NCBI GenBank assembly: GCA_947384285.1
Contig: CANDGI010000005.1
Coordinates: forward strand, 1-64,000
Reading direction: 5' to 3'
Length of the DNA: 64,000 nucleotides
From: an uncultured Lachnospiraceae bacterium
Lineage (GTDB): Bacteria; Bacillota; Clostridia; Lachnospirales; Lachnospiraceae
Part shown: in pieces, positions 16,178 to 26,237 of the stretch
How the letters are laid out: every line of letters starts with the position of its first letter
How positions within the stretch are numbered: the first letter of the stretch is position 1
Notes under the pieces: generated by a model
Database searches by the model: none
The model's input: only the letters and a program-made list of their open reading frames with translations
What the model was told of the DNA's origin: nothing
Translations under genes and position numbers: made by a program

Positions 16178-17845
16178 ATGAGAAGCGATAATGTGAAAAA
16201 AGGAATGCAGCAGGCGCCCCACCGTTCACTTTTCAACGCGCTGGGATTTACCAAGGAGGAGATGGAGAAGCCGTTGGTGGGAATCGTAAGCTCCTACAAT
16301 GAGATTGTTCCTGGCCATATGAATTTAGATAAGATTGTCAATGCGGTGAAGCTTGGAGTGGCGGAAGCAGGCGGTGTCCCGGTGGTATTCCCGGCTATTG
16401 CAGTCTGCGACGGAATTGCTATGGGACATACTGGAATGAAATATTCTCTGGTAACCCGGGATTTGATTGCAGATTCCACGGAATGTATGGCATTGGCGCA
16501 TCAATTTGACGCATTGGTTATGGTGCCCAATTGTGACAAAAATGTGCCAGGGCTTTTGATGGCAGCCGCAAGAGTGAATGTGCCCACAGTATTCGTATCT
16601 GGCGGCCCTATGCTGGCAGGCCATGTGAAGGGACGCAAAACAAGCCTTTCCTCCATGTTCGAGGCAGTAGGCTCTTATGTGGCAGGAACCATGACAGAGG
16701 AGGATGTATGCGAATTTGAAGAAAAAGCATGTCCTACCTGCGGCTCCTGCTCTGGTATGTATACTGCGAACTCCATGAACTGCCTGACAGAGGCATTGGG
16801 CATGGGCTTAAAAGGAAATGGAACCATCCCAGCGGTTTATTCTGACCGTCTCCGCCTTGCAAAGCATGCAGGCATGGCAGTGATGGAGATGTACCGGAAA
16901 AATATCCGTCCCAGGGATATCATGACAAAGGATGCCGTTTTAAATGCATTGACCGTGGATATGGCATTGGGATGCTCCACCAACAGCATGCTGCATCTTC
17001 CAGCCATTGCCCATGAGATTGGATTTGATTTTGACATCGGGTTTGCAAATGAGATTAGCGAAAGGACGCCGAACCTCTGCCATCTGGCTCCGGCAGGCCC
17101 CACCTACATGGAAGATTTGAATGAAGCCGGCGGTGTCTATGCGGTTATGAATCAGCTGGCAGAAATGAATTTATTAAATCTGGATTGTATGACTGTTACT
17201 GGGAGAACCATAGGGGAAAATATTAAGGGATGCATCAACCGGAATCCAGAGGTCATCCGTCCCTTGGACAATCCCTATAGTACAACCGGAGGCCTTGCTG
17301 TATTAAAAGGAAATCTGGCAGAAGAAGGCAGCGTGGTAAAACGTTCTGCAGTTGCGCCGGAAATGATGGTGCATGAAGGGCCGGCACGGGTATTTGACTG
17401 CGAGGAGGATGCCATTGATGCAATCAAGGGAGGAAAAATTACTGCAGGGGATGTGGTAGTGATTCGCTATGAAGGGCCGAAAGGCGGCCCGGGAATGCGC
17501 GAAATGTTAAATCCAACTTCAGCAATTGCAGGTATGGGTCTTGGCTCAACGGTTGCATTGATTACGGACGGAAGGTTTTCCGGCGCCAGCCGCGGGGCTT
17601 CCATTGGGCATGTTTCTCCAGAGGCGGCTGTTGGCGGAACCATTGCATTGGTAGAAGAAGGAGACAGGATCAAAATCAATATCCCGGAAATGAAGCTGGA
17701 GCTGGATGTGCCAGAGGAGGAGCTTGCAAAGAGAAGGGCAGGGTGGAAGCCCAGGATGCCCAAGGTAACGGAAGGATACCTGGCGCGTTATGCCCAGATG
17801 GTTACGTCAGGCGCAACTGGCGCAGTGATGAAACGGGAGCTGTAA
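16178..17845 (+). CDS. ilvD: Dihydroxy-acid dehydratase
   Basis: Converts 2,3-dihydroxy-isovalerate and its isoleucine-pathway analogue to the 2-keto acids, the third step of branched-chain amino acid synthesis. The 555 residues match the family length. The Fe-S cluster cysteines lie in NCDKNVPG and [18 protein letters not shown], and the second signature [12 protein letters not shown] is near residue 465. RBS GAGG precedes ATG 16178. No other ilv gene is here. It is followed by nfo after 12 bp, an unrelated function probably co-transcribed. Confidence 0.96.
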   Translation: MRSDNVKKGMQQAPHRSLFNALGFTKEEMEKPLVGIVSSYNEIVPGHMNLDKIVNAVKLGVAEAGGVPVVFPAIAVCDGIAMGHTGMKYSLVTRDLIADSTECMALAHQFDALVMVPNCDKNVPGLLMAAARVNVPTVFVSGGPMLAGHVKGRKTSLSSMFEAVGSYVAGTMTEEDVCEFEEKACPTCGSCSGMYTANSMNCLTEALGMGLKGNGTIPAVYSDRLRLAKHAGMAVMEMYRKNIRPRDIMTKDAVLNALTVDMALGCSTNSMLHLPAIAHEIGFDFDIGFANEISERTPNLCHLAPAGPTYMEDLNEAGGVYAVMNQLAEMNLLNLDCMTVTGRTIGENIKGCINRNPEVIRPLDNPYSTTGGLAVLKGNLAEEGSVVKRSAVAPEMMVHEGPARVFDCEEDAIDAIKGGKITAGDVVVIRYEGPKGGPGMREMLNPTSAIAGMGLGSTVALITDGRFSGASRGASIGHVSPEAAVGGTIALVEEGDRIKINIPEMKLELDVPEEELAKRRAGWKPRMPKVTEGYLARYAQMVTSGATGAVMKREL

Positions 17846-17857
17846 GAAGGAGCTTGT

Positions 17858-18709
17858 ATGTTAAGAATTGGATGTCATCTGTCCTCCTCCAAAGGCTTTC
17901 TTGCCATGGGGAAGGAGGCAGTAAAAATAGGAGCCAATACCTTTCAGTTCTTTACCAGGAATCCCAGAGGCGGCAAGGCGAAGGAGTTAAATCCAGAGGA
18001 TATTGCCGCCTATCTGGAGTTTGCCAGAGAGCATGGGATTGCAAGGATTCTGGCGCATGCGCCTTATACCTTGAATGCATGCGCCAAGGATGAAGGGCTT
18101 AGGCAGTTTGCTTATGATACCATGTGTGACGATTTGCGCCGTCTGGAATATATTCCCGATGCCATGTATAATTTTCACCCGGGAAGCCATGTAAAACAAG
18201 GGGCAGAAACTGGGATTGCCTATATTTCCGATATGCTGGACCGGATCAATGAGAAAGGATACCATGCCACAATCCTGCTGGAAACCATGGCGGGCAAAGG
18301 AACGGAGATCGGGCGCAGCTTTGAGGAATTGCGGGCTGTCATGGATCGGGTGGAGGATAACAGCCGTTTAGGCGTTTGCATGGATACCTGCCATGTATTT
18401 GACGGAGGGTATGATATTACAAAGAATTTGGAAAAAGTTATAGAAGAATTTAATTCTGTTATCGGTCTGGGACGCTTGAAAGCCATGCATCTGAATGACA
18501 GTATGAACCTGCTGGGAAGCCACAAGGACCGCCATGAGAAAATCGGGGAGGGCATGATTGGCGCGGAGACGTTCAGGGCGATTGTCACCCATCCAAAGCT
18601 GAAAGAGTTGCCATTCTTTTTGGAGACCCCAAACGATTTGGATGGATACCAGCGGGAGATTGCACTGCTGCGCCAGATGGCAGAGACAAAGGAAGAGGAT
18701 GGCAGATGA
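17858..18709 (+). CDS. nfo: Deoxyribonuclease IV (AP endonuclease)
   Basis: Cleaves DNA 5' to abasic sites in base excision repair using a three-zinc centre. The 283-residue TIM barrel shows the metal ligands in order: LAHAPYTLN (His), NFHPGSH (His), ILLETMAG (Glu), [13 protein letters not shown] (Asp, His) and AMHLNDS, then FFLETPND. Length is normal. RBS AAGGAG precedes ATG 17858. It overlaps the start of the next gene by 4 bp (ATGA). Confidence 0.95.
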   Translation: MLRIGCHLSSSKGFLAMGKEAVKIGANTFQFFTRNPRGGKAKELNPEDIAAYLEFAREHGIARILAHAPYTLNACAKDEGLRQFAYDTMCDDLRRLEYIPDAMYNFHPGSHVKQGAETGIAYISDMLDRINEKGYHATILLETMAGKGTEIGRSFEELRAVMDRVEDNSRLGVCMDTCHVFDGGYDITKNLEKVIEEFNSVIGLGRLKAMHLNDSMNLLGSHKDRHEKIGEGMIGAETFRAIVTHPKLKELPFFLETPNDLDGYQREIALLRQMAETKEEDGR

Positions 18710-19713
18710 AGGGAAGAAGAGTTTCGCCCAAGAAAACGGCTGCATCTCGGAAAACAGCTGCGTCTAAAGTTTTAAAAAAATATATTCTCTGTTTCGGAAC
18801 GGTTCTGTTTTGTGCCGCTGCGATGTTGGGAATCTGGCAATTCAGGCGGCAGGCACAGGTGGAGGAAACAGAGAACCAAGAAGCAGGAAAAATCCCAGGG
18901 GAGCAGGATGGAAATGGGAAAACAAAAGAAGCGGCCAGCGGGAATCCGGAGGAAAAAAGCAGCAACAGCTCTGTAGGGCAGAAAACGGGGCATCTGGATA
19001 TAAAAGAGGGACATCAGCCAACGGCAGTGGATGCTGTTTCCTCCATAGAGCCTCAGCAGCCAGTGGGGTTTTCAGAGATACAGGCAATGGCGGCAGGTGA
19101 TATCCTGGATGTTTCTGCTTTTTCCGAGGAGCTGTTGGACAGCCTGTTTTACAGTGAAGTGTTATCGGAGCAGGTACAGCAGAGAATCATTAACAGTTCT
19201 TACCGGGAAAATGAGAATATTTCTTTGGAGGAACTGCGCTATCTGCGTGTGCTCCATATTGGCTTTGACGGAGAAACCCATATCGGGGAGTTGATTGTAA
19301 ACCAGGAAATTGCAGAAGATATTCTGGAAATTATGTCAGAACTTTATAAACAGGAATATCCCATTGAAAAGATGGTGTTGATTGACGCCTATGGCGCAGA
19401 CGACGAAAGCTCCATGTCGGATAATAATACATCTGTATTTAATTATCGTGAAATTGCTGGTTCTTCTAAGCTGTCCAGGCATGCCTTAGGGCTTGCTGTC
19501 GATATCAACCCCAAATACAATCCGTATGTGAAAGAGAAGAATGGGGAATTTCTGGTAAGCCCAGCCAATGGAGCGGCCTATGCAGACAGAAGCCAGGAAT
19601 TTCCCCACAAGATTGCAGAAGGAGATTTGTGCCTTAGGCTTTTTTTGGAGTATGGGTTTACCTGGGGAGGAAGCTGGAATTCGGTGAAGGATTATCAGCA
19701 TTTTGAACGATAA
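18706..19713 (+). CDS. Membrane-anchored M15-family peptidase (VanY/endolysin-like)
   Basis: 335 residues. A basic N-terminus and one membrane segment (about 25-43) are followed by a low-complexity Glu/Gly/Lys/Ser linker (about 47-100) and a C-terminal M15 zinc peptidase domain. The metal residues are visible in [13 protein letters not shown] (His and Asp) and DYQHFER (His). Such enzymes trim D-Ala-D-Ala or L-Ala-D-Glu bonds in peptidoglycan outside the cell. The gene overlaps nfo by 4 bp. Its stop is followed in the same frame by a decayed methylase gene. Confidence 0.85.
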   Translation: MKGRRVSPKKTAASRKTAASKVLKKYILCFGTVLFCAAAMLGIWQFRRQAQVEETENQEAGKIPGEQDGNGKTKEAASGNPEEKSSNSSVGQKTGHLDIKEGHQPTAVDAVSSIEPQQPVGFSEIQAMAAGDILDVSAFSEELLDSLFYSEVLSEQVQQRIINSSYRENENISLEELRYLRVLHIGFDGETHIGELIVNQEIAEDILEIMSELYKQEYPIEKMVLIDAYGADDESSMSDNNTSVFNYREIAGSSKLSRHALGLAVDINPKYNPYVKEKNGEFLVSPANGAAYADRSQEFPHKIAEGDLCLRLFLEYGFTWGGSWNSVKDYQHFER

Positions 19714-20059
19714 CAATCGTATGAAAATATCGTAATTGTTGATTACGATAAAGCTATTTATTCTGTATGGCGGGTAATTGTGAATGAGCCAGATGATTTT
19801 GTGGATAGAATTATGGAAGCTCCCGTGGATTTGGATGAGTGGAAGAGAAAAAAAGAGATTTATCTGGAACAGAACAAAAAGCATTCTTTAGATTTGGCAT
19901 TTGCCGCCTTTTTTAAATAGGACAAATCGATCTGGAATTTATAAGGAGGTTCCCACAGGCGGCCTTGGGCAGACAAGGGCTTACAGGATAAATGCGCGTT
20001 ATAATGCAGGAAAGTTGACGGAAAGGGTTTGGGCTGTTGTGAAATTTAAAAAAATATAA
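19714..20059 (+). pseudogene. Remnant of a D12-class DNA adenine methylase
   Basis: The frame continues from the M15 stop with IVIVDYDKAIYSVWR, then EAPVDLDEWKRKKEIY and SLDLAFAAFF, then hits TAG at 19918. One base further the frame continues with RTNRSGIYK, TGGLGQTRAYRIN and AGKLTERVW to a stop at 20057. This order matches the middle of D12-class adenine methylases, where FFLNRxNRSGI is expected. One lost T in the run at about 19909-19914 explains the break. The N-terminal SAM-binding and the catalytic DPPY parts are absent, so the gene is dead. Confidence 0.65.
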
Positions 20060-20079
20060 AAGTTTAAGATAAAAAACAC

Positions 20080-20108
20080 TTGCAGTTTTCAAGAACACAT
20101 GTTAGAAT
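20080..20108 (+). promoter_or_regulatory. Promoter of the pheST-queA transcript
   Basis: TTGCAG (20080-20085), 17-bp spacer, TAGAAT (20103-20108), directly upstream of the T-box leader. Confidence 0.65.
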
Positions 20109-20114
20109 AACACC

Positions 20115-20400
20115 CATGTAAATGTAAAAGCCGTGAAGGTGTTTAGTAGAGAGCTGCACTGCTTGCAGAGAGAGAGGATCGCCGGCTGAAAGTCCTCTTA
20201 AGAAAAGACAGTTGTCGAATTTCCCACCGGAGCTTCATATCTGAACAGAGATTTCCACAGTAGGATATGACGTTTTCTGTACGTTACGCAGAAAGAGAGC
20301 CAAGAACCTCCATGCATCATTGCTGGATGGGATTTTTGGAAATCAGGGTGGTACCGCGGATTATTTCGTCCCTATGCAGATGCATAGGGATTTTTTTTCA
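20115..20400 (+). ncRNA. T-box leader (tRNA-Phe sensing) of pheST
   Basis: Contains the stem I AGTAGAGA bulge (about 20144), a GAATTTC segment near 20217 that offers a TTC phenylalanine specifier, and the canonical T-box GGGTGGTACCGCGG (20346-20359). An intrinsic terminator follows (stem 20369-20388, then eight T). Uncharged tRNA-Phe should pair with the T-box, favour the antiterminator and switch on pheST. The specifier choice is by eye. Confidence 0.92.
20369..20398 (+). terminator. Regulated terminator of the T-box leader
   Basis: CCCTATGCA and TGCATAGGG pair around a short loop, followed by TTTTTTTT. Confidence 0.88.
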
Positions 20401-20436
20401 CCCACAGGAAGATGATTCTAAAAAAGGAGAATGATT

Positions 20437-21456
20437 ATGAAAGCAAAGCTGGAACAGATGAAAGCAGAAGCGGTCCGGGAAATCCAGAATTCTGACGGGC
20501 TGGCCAAATTAAATGAAGTAAGAGTTGCATTTTTGGGAAAAAAGGGTCAATTGACCACTCTGTTAAAAGGCATGAAAGATGTGCTGCCGGAAGAACGTCC
20601 CATTGTGGGCCAGTTGGTCAATGAGACAAGGGAGAGCATCGAAAGCCTGATCGAGGAAACCAAAGCCAAGCTGGAAGCGGCAGAACGTGATTTAAGGTTA
20701 AAGCAGGAGGTGATTGACGTTACCCTGCCTGCAAAGAAGAACCGGGTAGGACACCGCCATCCCAATACCATTGCGCTGGAAGAAGTGGAAAATATTTTTG
20801 TAGGCATGGGCTATGAGGTGGTGGAAGGCCCGGAGGTAGAATATGACTATTACAATTTTGAAGCGTTGAATATTCCTGCCAACCATCCGGCAAAGGATGA
20901 GCAGGACACCTTCTATATTAATGAAGAAATTGTGCTCCGCACACAGACTTCTCCGGTTCAGGTGCGGGAAATGGAAAAAGGGAAGCTGCCCATCCGCATG
21001 ATTGCACCGGGAAGGGTATTCCGCTCCGATGAGGTGGATGCCACCCACTCCCCATCTTTCCATCAGATCGAAGGGCTTGTGGTGGACAAACACATTACCT
21101 TTGCAGATTTGAAAGGAACCCTGGCAGAGTTTGCCAAGCAGCTGTTTGGAGAGGACACCAAAGTAAAATTCCGTCCGCATCATTTCCCCTTTACAGAGCC
21201 AAGCGCGGAGGTGGACGTTACCTGCTTTAAATGCAGAGGGAAAGGATGCCGGTTCTGCAAAGGTTCTGGCTGGATTGAGATTTTAGGCTGCGGCATGGTG
21301 CATCCAAGAGTGCTGAAAATGAGCGGCATAGACCCGGAGGAATATTCAGGATTTGCATTCGGGGTGGGGCTTGAGCGCATTACACTGCTGAAATACGAGA
21401 TTGATGATATGCGCCTGCTGTATGAAAACGACGACCGTTTCTTAAAGCAGTTCTGA
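20437..21456 (+). CDS. pheS: Phenylalanyl-tRNA synthetase alpha subunit
   Basis: Catalytic subunit of the heterotetrameric enzyme charging tRNA-Phe. 339 residues with an N-terminal coiled coil (1-85), then the class II core: motif 2 in [19 protein letters not shown] and motif 3 in [10 protein letters not shown]. Two CxxC-type pairs ([12 protein letters not shown]) form the zinc-like knuckle seen in many clostridial PheS. ATG 20437 is 7 bases after AAGGAG; ATG 20431 is too close. The last 17 codons and stop are duplicated downstream. Confidence 0.96.
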   Translation: MKAKLEQMKAEAVREIQNSDGLAKLNEVRVAFLGKKGQLTTLLKGMKDVLPEERPIVGQLVNETRESIESLIEETKAKLEAAERDLRLKQEVIDVTLPAKKNRVGHRHPNTIALEEVENIFVGMGYEVVEGPEVEYDYYNFEALNIPANHPAKDEQDTFYINEEIVLRTQTSPVQVREMEKGKLPIRMIAPGRVFRSDEVDATHSPSFHQIEGLVVDKHITFADLKGTLAEFAKQLFGEDTKVKFRPHHFPFTEPSAEVDVTCFKCRGKGCRFCKGSGWIEILGCGMVHPRVLKMSGIDPEEYSGFAFGVGLERITLLKYEIDDMRLLYENDDRFLKQF

Positions 21457-21562
21457 ACCAGCCAGGCACAAAGTGACGATATGCGCCTATTGTATGAAAA
21501 CGATGACCGTTTCTTAAAGCAGTTTTGAACCTGCAGACGGCAGAATGATGATACGCGCCTGC
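21406..21562. repeat. 72-bp tandem duplication of the pheS 3' end
   Basis: Unit 1 (21406-21477) holds the last codons of pheS, the stop and 21 further bases. Unit 2 (21478-21549) repeats it with few changes, including the stop codon. A partial third unit begins at 21550 (GATACGCGCCT). It fills the pheS-pheT gap. Confidence 0.92.
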
Positions 21563-21612
21563 GGCTATTTACCATAAGAAATGTTTGGAATCAGAGAAAG
21601 GAATCAATTATT

Positions 21613-24033
21613 ATGAATACATCATTATCATGGATCAAAGCATATGTTCCAGAACTGGATGTGACAGCCCAGGAATACATGGATGCTATGACGCTCTCCG
21701 GTTCAAAAGTAGAAGGCTATGAAAAACTGGATGAGGATTTAGAGAAAATTGTGATAGGACAGATTAAAAAAATAGAAAAGCACCCGGATGCAGACAAATT
21801 GGTGGTCTGCCAGGTGGATGTGGGAACCGGGGAGGATGTTCAGATTGTTACCGGAGCTCCCAATGTAAAAGAAGGCCAGAAGGTTCCCGTGGTGCTGGAC
21901 GGCGGGCGCGTGGCAGGAGGCCATGACGGAAAAAAGACTCCCGGCGGCATTAAAATCAAAAAAGGAAAATTGAGAGGCGTTGTATCAAATGGCATGATGT
22001 GCTCCATTGAGGAGCTTGGCTCCAACAGGGATATGTACCCGAAAGCGCCGGAGGAAGGCATTTATATCTTTGAAGACGATGCTGTCATCGGAGAAAGCGC
22101 GGTTAAGGCGCTGGGGCTGGATGATGTGGTGTTTGAATATGAAATCACCTCTAACCGTGTGGACTGTTTTGGCGTAATCGGCCTTGCAAGGGAAGCGGCA
22201 GCCACCTTTGGAAAAGAATTTAAACCGCCTGTGGTGGCAGAGACAGGAAATAATGAGAATGTAAATGATTATATAAAAGTTACCGTGGAGGATACAGAGC
22301 TTTGCCCCAGATATTGTGCAAGAGTGGTAAAAAATATTAAAATTGCTCCCTCGCCGGAATGGATGCAGCGGCGCCTTGCTTCCCAGGGAATCCGCCCCAT
22401 CAACAATATTGTGGATATTACCAACTATGTGATGGAGGAATACGGCCAGCCCATGCATGCCTATGATTTGGACACCATTGCATGCCGGGAGATTATTGTA
22501 AGGCGAGCGTCACAGGATGAAACATTTGTTACGCTGGATGGACAGGAGCGTAAGATGGATGAATCTGTCCTGATGATCTGCGACGGGGAAAAGGCAGTGG
22601 GCATTGCCGGAATCATGGGCGGTGAAAATTCCATGATTACCGATAGCGTACAGACAATGCTTTTTGAAGCGGCATGCTTCGACGGTACCAATATCCGTCT
22701 TTCCAGCAAAAAAATCGGGCTTCGCACCGATGCTTCCGGCAAGTTTGAGAAAGGGCTTGACCCCAATAATGCCATAGACGCCATCAACCGTGCCTGCCAG
22801 CTTATTGAGGAATTGGGAGCTGGAGAAGTGGTGGGCGGCGTGGCTGACGTCTATGGAAAAGTAAAAGAGGGCCGGAGGATTCCCTTTGACCCGGAAAAGG
22901 TGAACCAGTTATTGGGAACCCAGATTTCCAAGGAAACGATGCTTGGCTACTTCAAAAAAATCGACTTGGATTATGACTATGAAAAGGATGAAGTGATTGT
23001 GCCCTCCTGGAGACAAGATTTGGAGTGCCTTGCCGATTTGGCGGAGGAGGCTGCCAGGTTTTATGGATATGACAATATTCCCACAACCCTTCCCACCGGG
23101 GAAGCCACCACTGGAAAATTATCCTTTAAGCTGAGAGTGGAAGAGGTGGCGAGAAATGTTGCAGAATATTGCGGATTCAGCCAGGGCATGAATTATTCCT
23201 TTGAAAGTCCCAAGGTATTTGATAAATTATTGATTCCAGAGGACAGCGGGCTGCGGAAGACGGTAGTGATTTCCAATCCGCTGGGAGAAGATTTCAGCAT
23301 TATGCGCACGATTTCCTTAAACGGCATGCTTACCTCATTGTCTGCCAATTATAACCGCAGAAATAAAAATGTGCGTCTGTACGAGCTGGGAAACATTTAT
23401 CTGCCCAAGCAGGTGCCGGTGACAGAGCTGCCAGAAGAGCGCATGCAGTTTACCCTTGGCATGTATGGAGAAGGAGATTTCTATACCATGAAAGGGGTCA
23501 TGGAAGAATTTTTTGACAAGGCAGGGCTGTCAGGAAAAGAAATCTATGATCCTAACTCCGGCAAGCCTTTCCTGCACCCAGGCAGACAGGCAGATGTCAT
23601 ATATGATGGAAAAACCATAGGTTATCTTGGGGAGCTTCATCCTCAGGTGGCAGATAATTATTCCATCAAAGACCGTGTTTATGTGGCAGTGATTGATATG
23701 CCGGAAATTGTTGCTTTGGCAAGCTTTGAGCGGAAATATGAGGGGATTGCAAAATTCCCGGCAGTGACCCGTGACATCAGCATGGTGATGAAGAAAAACA
23801 TTCTGGCAGGGGAAGTGGAAAAAATATTTGACGCAAAGGGTGGAAAATATCTGGAAAGCTATGAGCTGTTTGATATTTACGAAGGCGCACAAATTAAATC
23901 AGGATATAAATCTTTAGCATATTCCTTGACTTTCCGGGCAAAAGACAAGACATTAGAGGAAGCGGACTATATGCCTGCTATGGAGAAAATTCTAAAAGCC
24001 CTGGAGGAATTAGGCATAGAGCTTAGAAAGTAA
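21613..24033 (+). CDS. pheT: Phenylalanyl-tRNA synthetase beta subunit
   Basis: 806 residues, the normal bacterial size. Domains in order: N-terminal segment, EMAP-type tRNA-binding domain (about 40-155, with [13 protein letters not shown]), B3/B4 editing domain (about 205-380), B5 (about 400-470) and catalytic-like core. A C-terminal FDX-ACB anticodon-binding domain (about 710-806, [12 protein letters not shown]) completes it. The B3/B4 domain hydrolyses mischarged Tyr-tRNA-Phe. It shares the T-box-controlled transcript with pheS. Confidence 0.96.
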   Translation: MNTSLSWIKAYVPELDVTAQEYMDAMTLSGSKVEGYEKLDEDLEKIVIGQIKKIEKHPDADKLVVCQVDVGTGEDVQIVTGAPNVKEGQKVPVVLDGGRVAGGHDGKKTPGGIKIKKGKLRGVVSNGMMCSIEELGSNRDMYPKAPEEGIYIFEDDAVIGESAVKALGLDDVVFEYEITSNRVDCFGVIGLAREAAATFGKEFKPPVVAETGNNENVNDYIKVTVEDTELCPRYCARVVKNIKIAPSPEWMQRRLASQGIRPINNIVDITNYVMEEYGQPMHAYDLDTIACREIIVRRASQDETFVTLDGQERKMDESVLMICDGEKAVGIAGIMGGENSMITDSVQTMLFEAACFDGTNIRLSSKKIGLRTDASGKFEKGLDPNNAIDAINRACQLIEELGAGEVVGGVADVYGKVKEGRRIPFDPEKVNQLLGTQISKETMLGYFKKIDLDYDYEKDEVIVPSWRQDLECLADLAEEAARFYGYDNIPTTLPTGEATTGKLSFKLRVEEVARNVAEYCGFSQGMNYSFESPKVFDKLLIPEDSGLRKTVVISNPLGEDFSIMRTISLNGMLTSLSANYNRRNKNVRLYELGNIYLPKQVPVTELPEERMQFTLGMYGEGDFYTMKGVMEEFFDKAGLSGKEIYDPNSGKPFLHPGRQADVIYDGKTIGYLGELHPQVADNYSIKDRVYVAVIDMPEIVALASFERKYEGIAKFPAVTRDISMVMKKNILAGEVEKIFDAKGGKYLESYELFDIYEGAQIKSGYKSLAYSLTFRAKDKTLEEADYMPAMEKILKALEELGIELRK

Positions 24034-24043
24034 GGAATTTATC

Positions 24044-25066
24044 ATGGATGTAAAAGATTTTTATTATGAACTGCCCCAGGAATTGATTGCCCAGGATCCT
24101 TTGGAAGACCGTTCCAGCTCCCGTCTCCTTGTTCTCCACAAGGAGACAGGGGAGTTGGAGCATACTGGATTTTGGCATCTTGCGGATTACTTGAATCCGG
24201 GAGACTGCCTGGTGGTTAACAATACAAAGGTTATCCCTGCCAGGCTGTTTGGGGAACGGGAGGGAACTCAGGCAAAAATAGAAGTTCTCCTGTTAAAAAG
24301 GAAGGAGCATGATGTCTGGGAGACATTGGTAAAGCCGGGGAGAAAGGCGAAGCCTGGAACCAGGATTCTCTTTGGCGGCGGACTGCTGACCGGGGAAGTT
24401 CTGGAGATTGTTGAGGATGGCAACCGCCTGATTCAGTTCACCTACGAAGGGATTTTTGAAGAAATTTTAGATAAGCTGGGACAGATGCCCCTCCCTCCTT
24501 ATATTACCCACCAGCTTCAGGATAAAAACCGCTACCAGACGGTCTATGCCAAACAGGAGGGATCTGCGGCAGCGCCCACAGCCGGGCTGCATTTTACGCC
24601 AGAGCTGCTGGAAGCCATCAGAGGGAAGGGCATTTCCATCGCAGAGGTAACCCTTCACGTAGGCCTTGGAACCTTCCGCCCGGTAAAAGCAGAGCAGGTA
24701 CAGGATCATCATATGCACTCGGAGTTTTACCAGATTGACGATACGGCAGCAAAGCTTATCAACGAGACAAAAAGAAACGGCGGCAGAATCATCTGTGTTG
24801 GAACCACAAGCTGCCGTACCATTGAATCTGCTGCAAAAGGAGATGTGGTACAGGCAGGAAGCGGCTGGACGGACATTTTCATCTATCCAGGGTATCAATT
24901 TAAGATTCTGGATGCGCTGATTACCAATTTCCATCTGCCGGAATCCACGCTGGTGATGCTGGTGTCAGCCCTGGCAGGACGAGAACAGGTGATGCATGCC
25001 TATGAGATTGCTGTAAAAGAAGAATATCGGTTTTTCAGCTTTGGGGATGCGATGTTTATCTGTTGA
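24044..25066 (+). CDS. queA: S-adenosylmethionine:tRNA ribosyltransferase-isomerase
   Basis: Transfers the ribosyl part of SAM to preQ1 in tRNA, giving epoxyqueuosine. 340 residues with family motifs [13 protein letters not shown] at the start, [13 protein letters not shown], the PLPPYI segment, [10 protein letters not shown] and GTFRPV, ending in [12 protein letters not shown]. It is 10 bp after pheT and should share its transcript, so queuosine synthesis may follow phenylalanine-tRNA status. No preQ1 riboswitch was seen. Confidence 0.96.
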   Translation: MDVKDFYYELPQELIAQDPLEDRSSSRLLVLHKETGELEHTGFWHLADYLNPGDCLVVNNTKVIPARLFGEREGTQAKIEVLLLKRKEHDVWETLVKPGRKAKPGTRILFGGGLLTGEVLEIVEDGNRLIQFTYEGIFEEILDKLGQMPLPPYITHQLQDKNRYQTVYAKQEGSAAAPTAGLHFTPELLEAIRGKGISIAEVTLHVGLGTFRPVKAEQVQDHHMHSEFYQIDDTAAKLINETKRNGGRIICVGTTSCRTIESAAKGDVVQAGSGWTDIFIYPGYQFKILDALITNFHLPESTLVMLVSALAGREQVMHAYEIAVKEEYRFFSFGDAMFIC

Positions 25067-25114
25067 CACAGTTTTCGTACATTTGTAAATAGAAATATCA
25101 AGATAGCAAGAGAA

Positions 25115-25154
25115 AACAAGGGCAGCCAATATCAGAGGATTGGCTGTCCTTGTT
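25115..25154. terminator. Hairpin between queA and the convergent repeat-protein gene
   Basis: 16-bp stem (25115-25130 with 25139-25154, one G-U) and an 8-base loop, closing both transcripts. Confidence 0.7.
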
Positions 25155-25189
25155 CCTATCTGCAAGACGTATGGAAGGGAAGAATTTCA

Positions 25190-26005
25190 TTAGATAATGG
25201 AATGGATGCTTCCATCCTCATGGATCGTCTCATGTTCTTCGCAATAGCGGTTACAGTCCTCCATGTCTTTATGGATTTTGTGGTGGTAAGGGCAGTAATG
25301 GCTGCAGTCTGTCATATCTGTGTGTGTGGTGCGGTGATAAGAACAATAATGGCTGCATTTTTTGATGCTTTTATGGATTGCCTTGTGATAAGCACAGTAA
25401 TTCTTGCAGCTCTTGATATTCTTATGAATCGTCTTATGATAGGAGCAGTAATTCTTACAGCTCTTCACACTCTTATGGATCGTTTTATGGTAGGAGCAGT
25501 AATTCTTGCAGCTTTTCACGCTCTTATGGATCGTCTTATGGTAGGGACAGTAATTCTTGCAGCTCTTTACGCTCTTATGGATTGTCTTGTGGCAGGGGCA
25601 GTAATTCTTACAGCTCTTAACATTCGTGTGAATCGCCTTATGGTAAGGGCAGTAATGGCTGCAGTCCTTCACATTCTGGTGGACAGAATGGTGATAGGAG
25701 CAGTAGTTCTGGCAGTCAGACATATTCTGGTGGATGGAATGGTGATAGGAGCAGTAGTTCTGGCAGTCAGACATATTCTGGTGGATGGAATGATGCACAT
25801 TGCAGTAATTCTGGCAGTTTTCCGGGTTCTGGTGGTTCGAGTGGTGGTAAGGGCAGTAAGTCCCAGGATTCGTATTCCCGGACTGGTGGTGGCTGTTATT
25901 GCCATGATGCCCATGAGCCAGGACGGGGATGGTGAAAATGCCCATACAAAAGATAGCTGCCATGACAGCCAATGTGATTTTTTTCCACTTTCCTAAAAAT
26001 TTCAT
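25190..26005 (-). CDS. Secreted Cys/His-rich protein of twelve 17-residue repeats
   Basis: The 271-residue product has a signal peptide (basic MKFLGKWKK, hydrophobic core, cut near VLA-HG), a short His/Gly/Asn linker, then a partial repeat and twelve 17-residue repeats. The consensus is C-K-N-Y-C-S-Y-H-K-T-I-H-K-S-V-K-S. Each unit gives C-x3-C-x2-H-x3-H, a plausible four-ligand metal site, so the protein could bind about a dozen ions outside the cell. Central units (about 6-9) are nearly identical at DNA level (51-bp period); the ends diverge. Start 26005 has GGGAGG upstream. I do not recognise a named family. It is not an antifreeze or cellulosome repeat as far as I can see. Function unknown; metal capture is inference. 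Confidence 0.8.
   Translation of the reverse strand: MKFLGKWKKITLAVMAAIFCMGIFTIPVLAHGHHGNNSHHQSGNTNPGTYCPYHHSNHQNPENCQNYCNVHHSIHQNMSDCQNYCSYHHSIHQNMSDCQNYCSYHHSVHQNVKDCSHYCPYHKAIHTNVKSCKNYCPCHKTIHKSVKSCKNYCPYHKTIHKSVKSCKNYCSYHKTIHKSVKSCKNYCSYHKTIHKNIKSCKNYCAYHKAIHKSIKKCSHYCSYHRTTHTDMTDCSHYCPYHHKIHKDMEDCNRYCEEHETIHEDGSIHSII
25195..25880. repeat. 51-bp tandem coding repeats
   Basis: Coding repeats of the Cys/His protein, 51-bp period, twelve full copies; the middle copies are the most alike. Confidence 0.85.
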
Positions 26006-26165
26006 TGTTGATTCCTCCCGATACAATTTTTATGATATTGTTAATATATTCCTTATTTATTAATACGGCATATTTATTGGAATCCTTGCAGAAAAATTAA
26101 ATTTTTTTACAAATGCCGGCGGCTTGCAGGAATTGATGTCATACAATAAAAGTTTTGTGCATAAC

Positions 26166-26203
26166 AGGGATAATTGTGCAATGGGCATTGCGCAATTATC
26201 CCT
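26166..26203. terminator. Hairpin downstream of the GldA-like gene
   Basis: 18-bp stem (26166-26183 with 26186-26203, one G-U) and a 2-base turn. TTTTT follows only on the plus side, so its use as terminator for the minus-strand gene is uncertain. The remaining gap up to the repeat-protein gene (26006-26165) is AT-rich and should hold that gene's promoter. Confidence 0.55.
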
Positions 26204-26237
26204 GGTTTTTATATAAGGTTATACGGCAGGGCGTATG

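Noticed and set aside
25067..25189. tRNA gene or small RNA after queA
   Set aside because: The only structure is a simple terminator hairpin; no cloverleaf or T-loop sequence is seen.
25195..25880. Possible CRISPR array because of regular spacing
   Set aside because: Units are contiguous coding repeats with graded divergence and no unique spacers; no cas genes are present.
25202..25996. 264-codon plus-strand frame antisense to the Cys/His repeat gene
   Set aside because: It mirrors the 51-bp repeats; the minus-strand frame has the signal peptide, RBS and Cys/His spacing.
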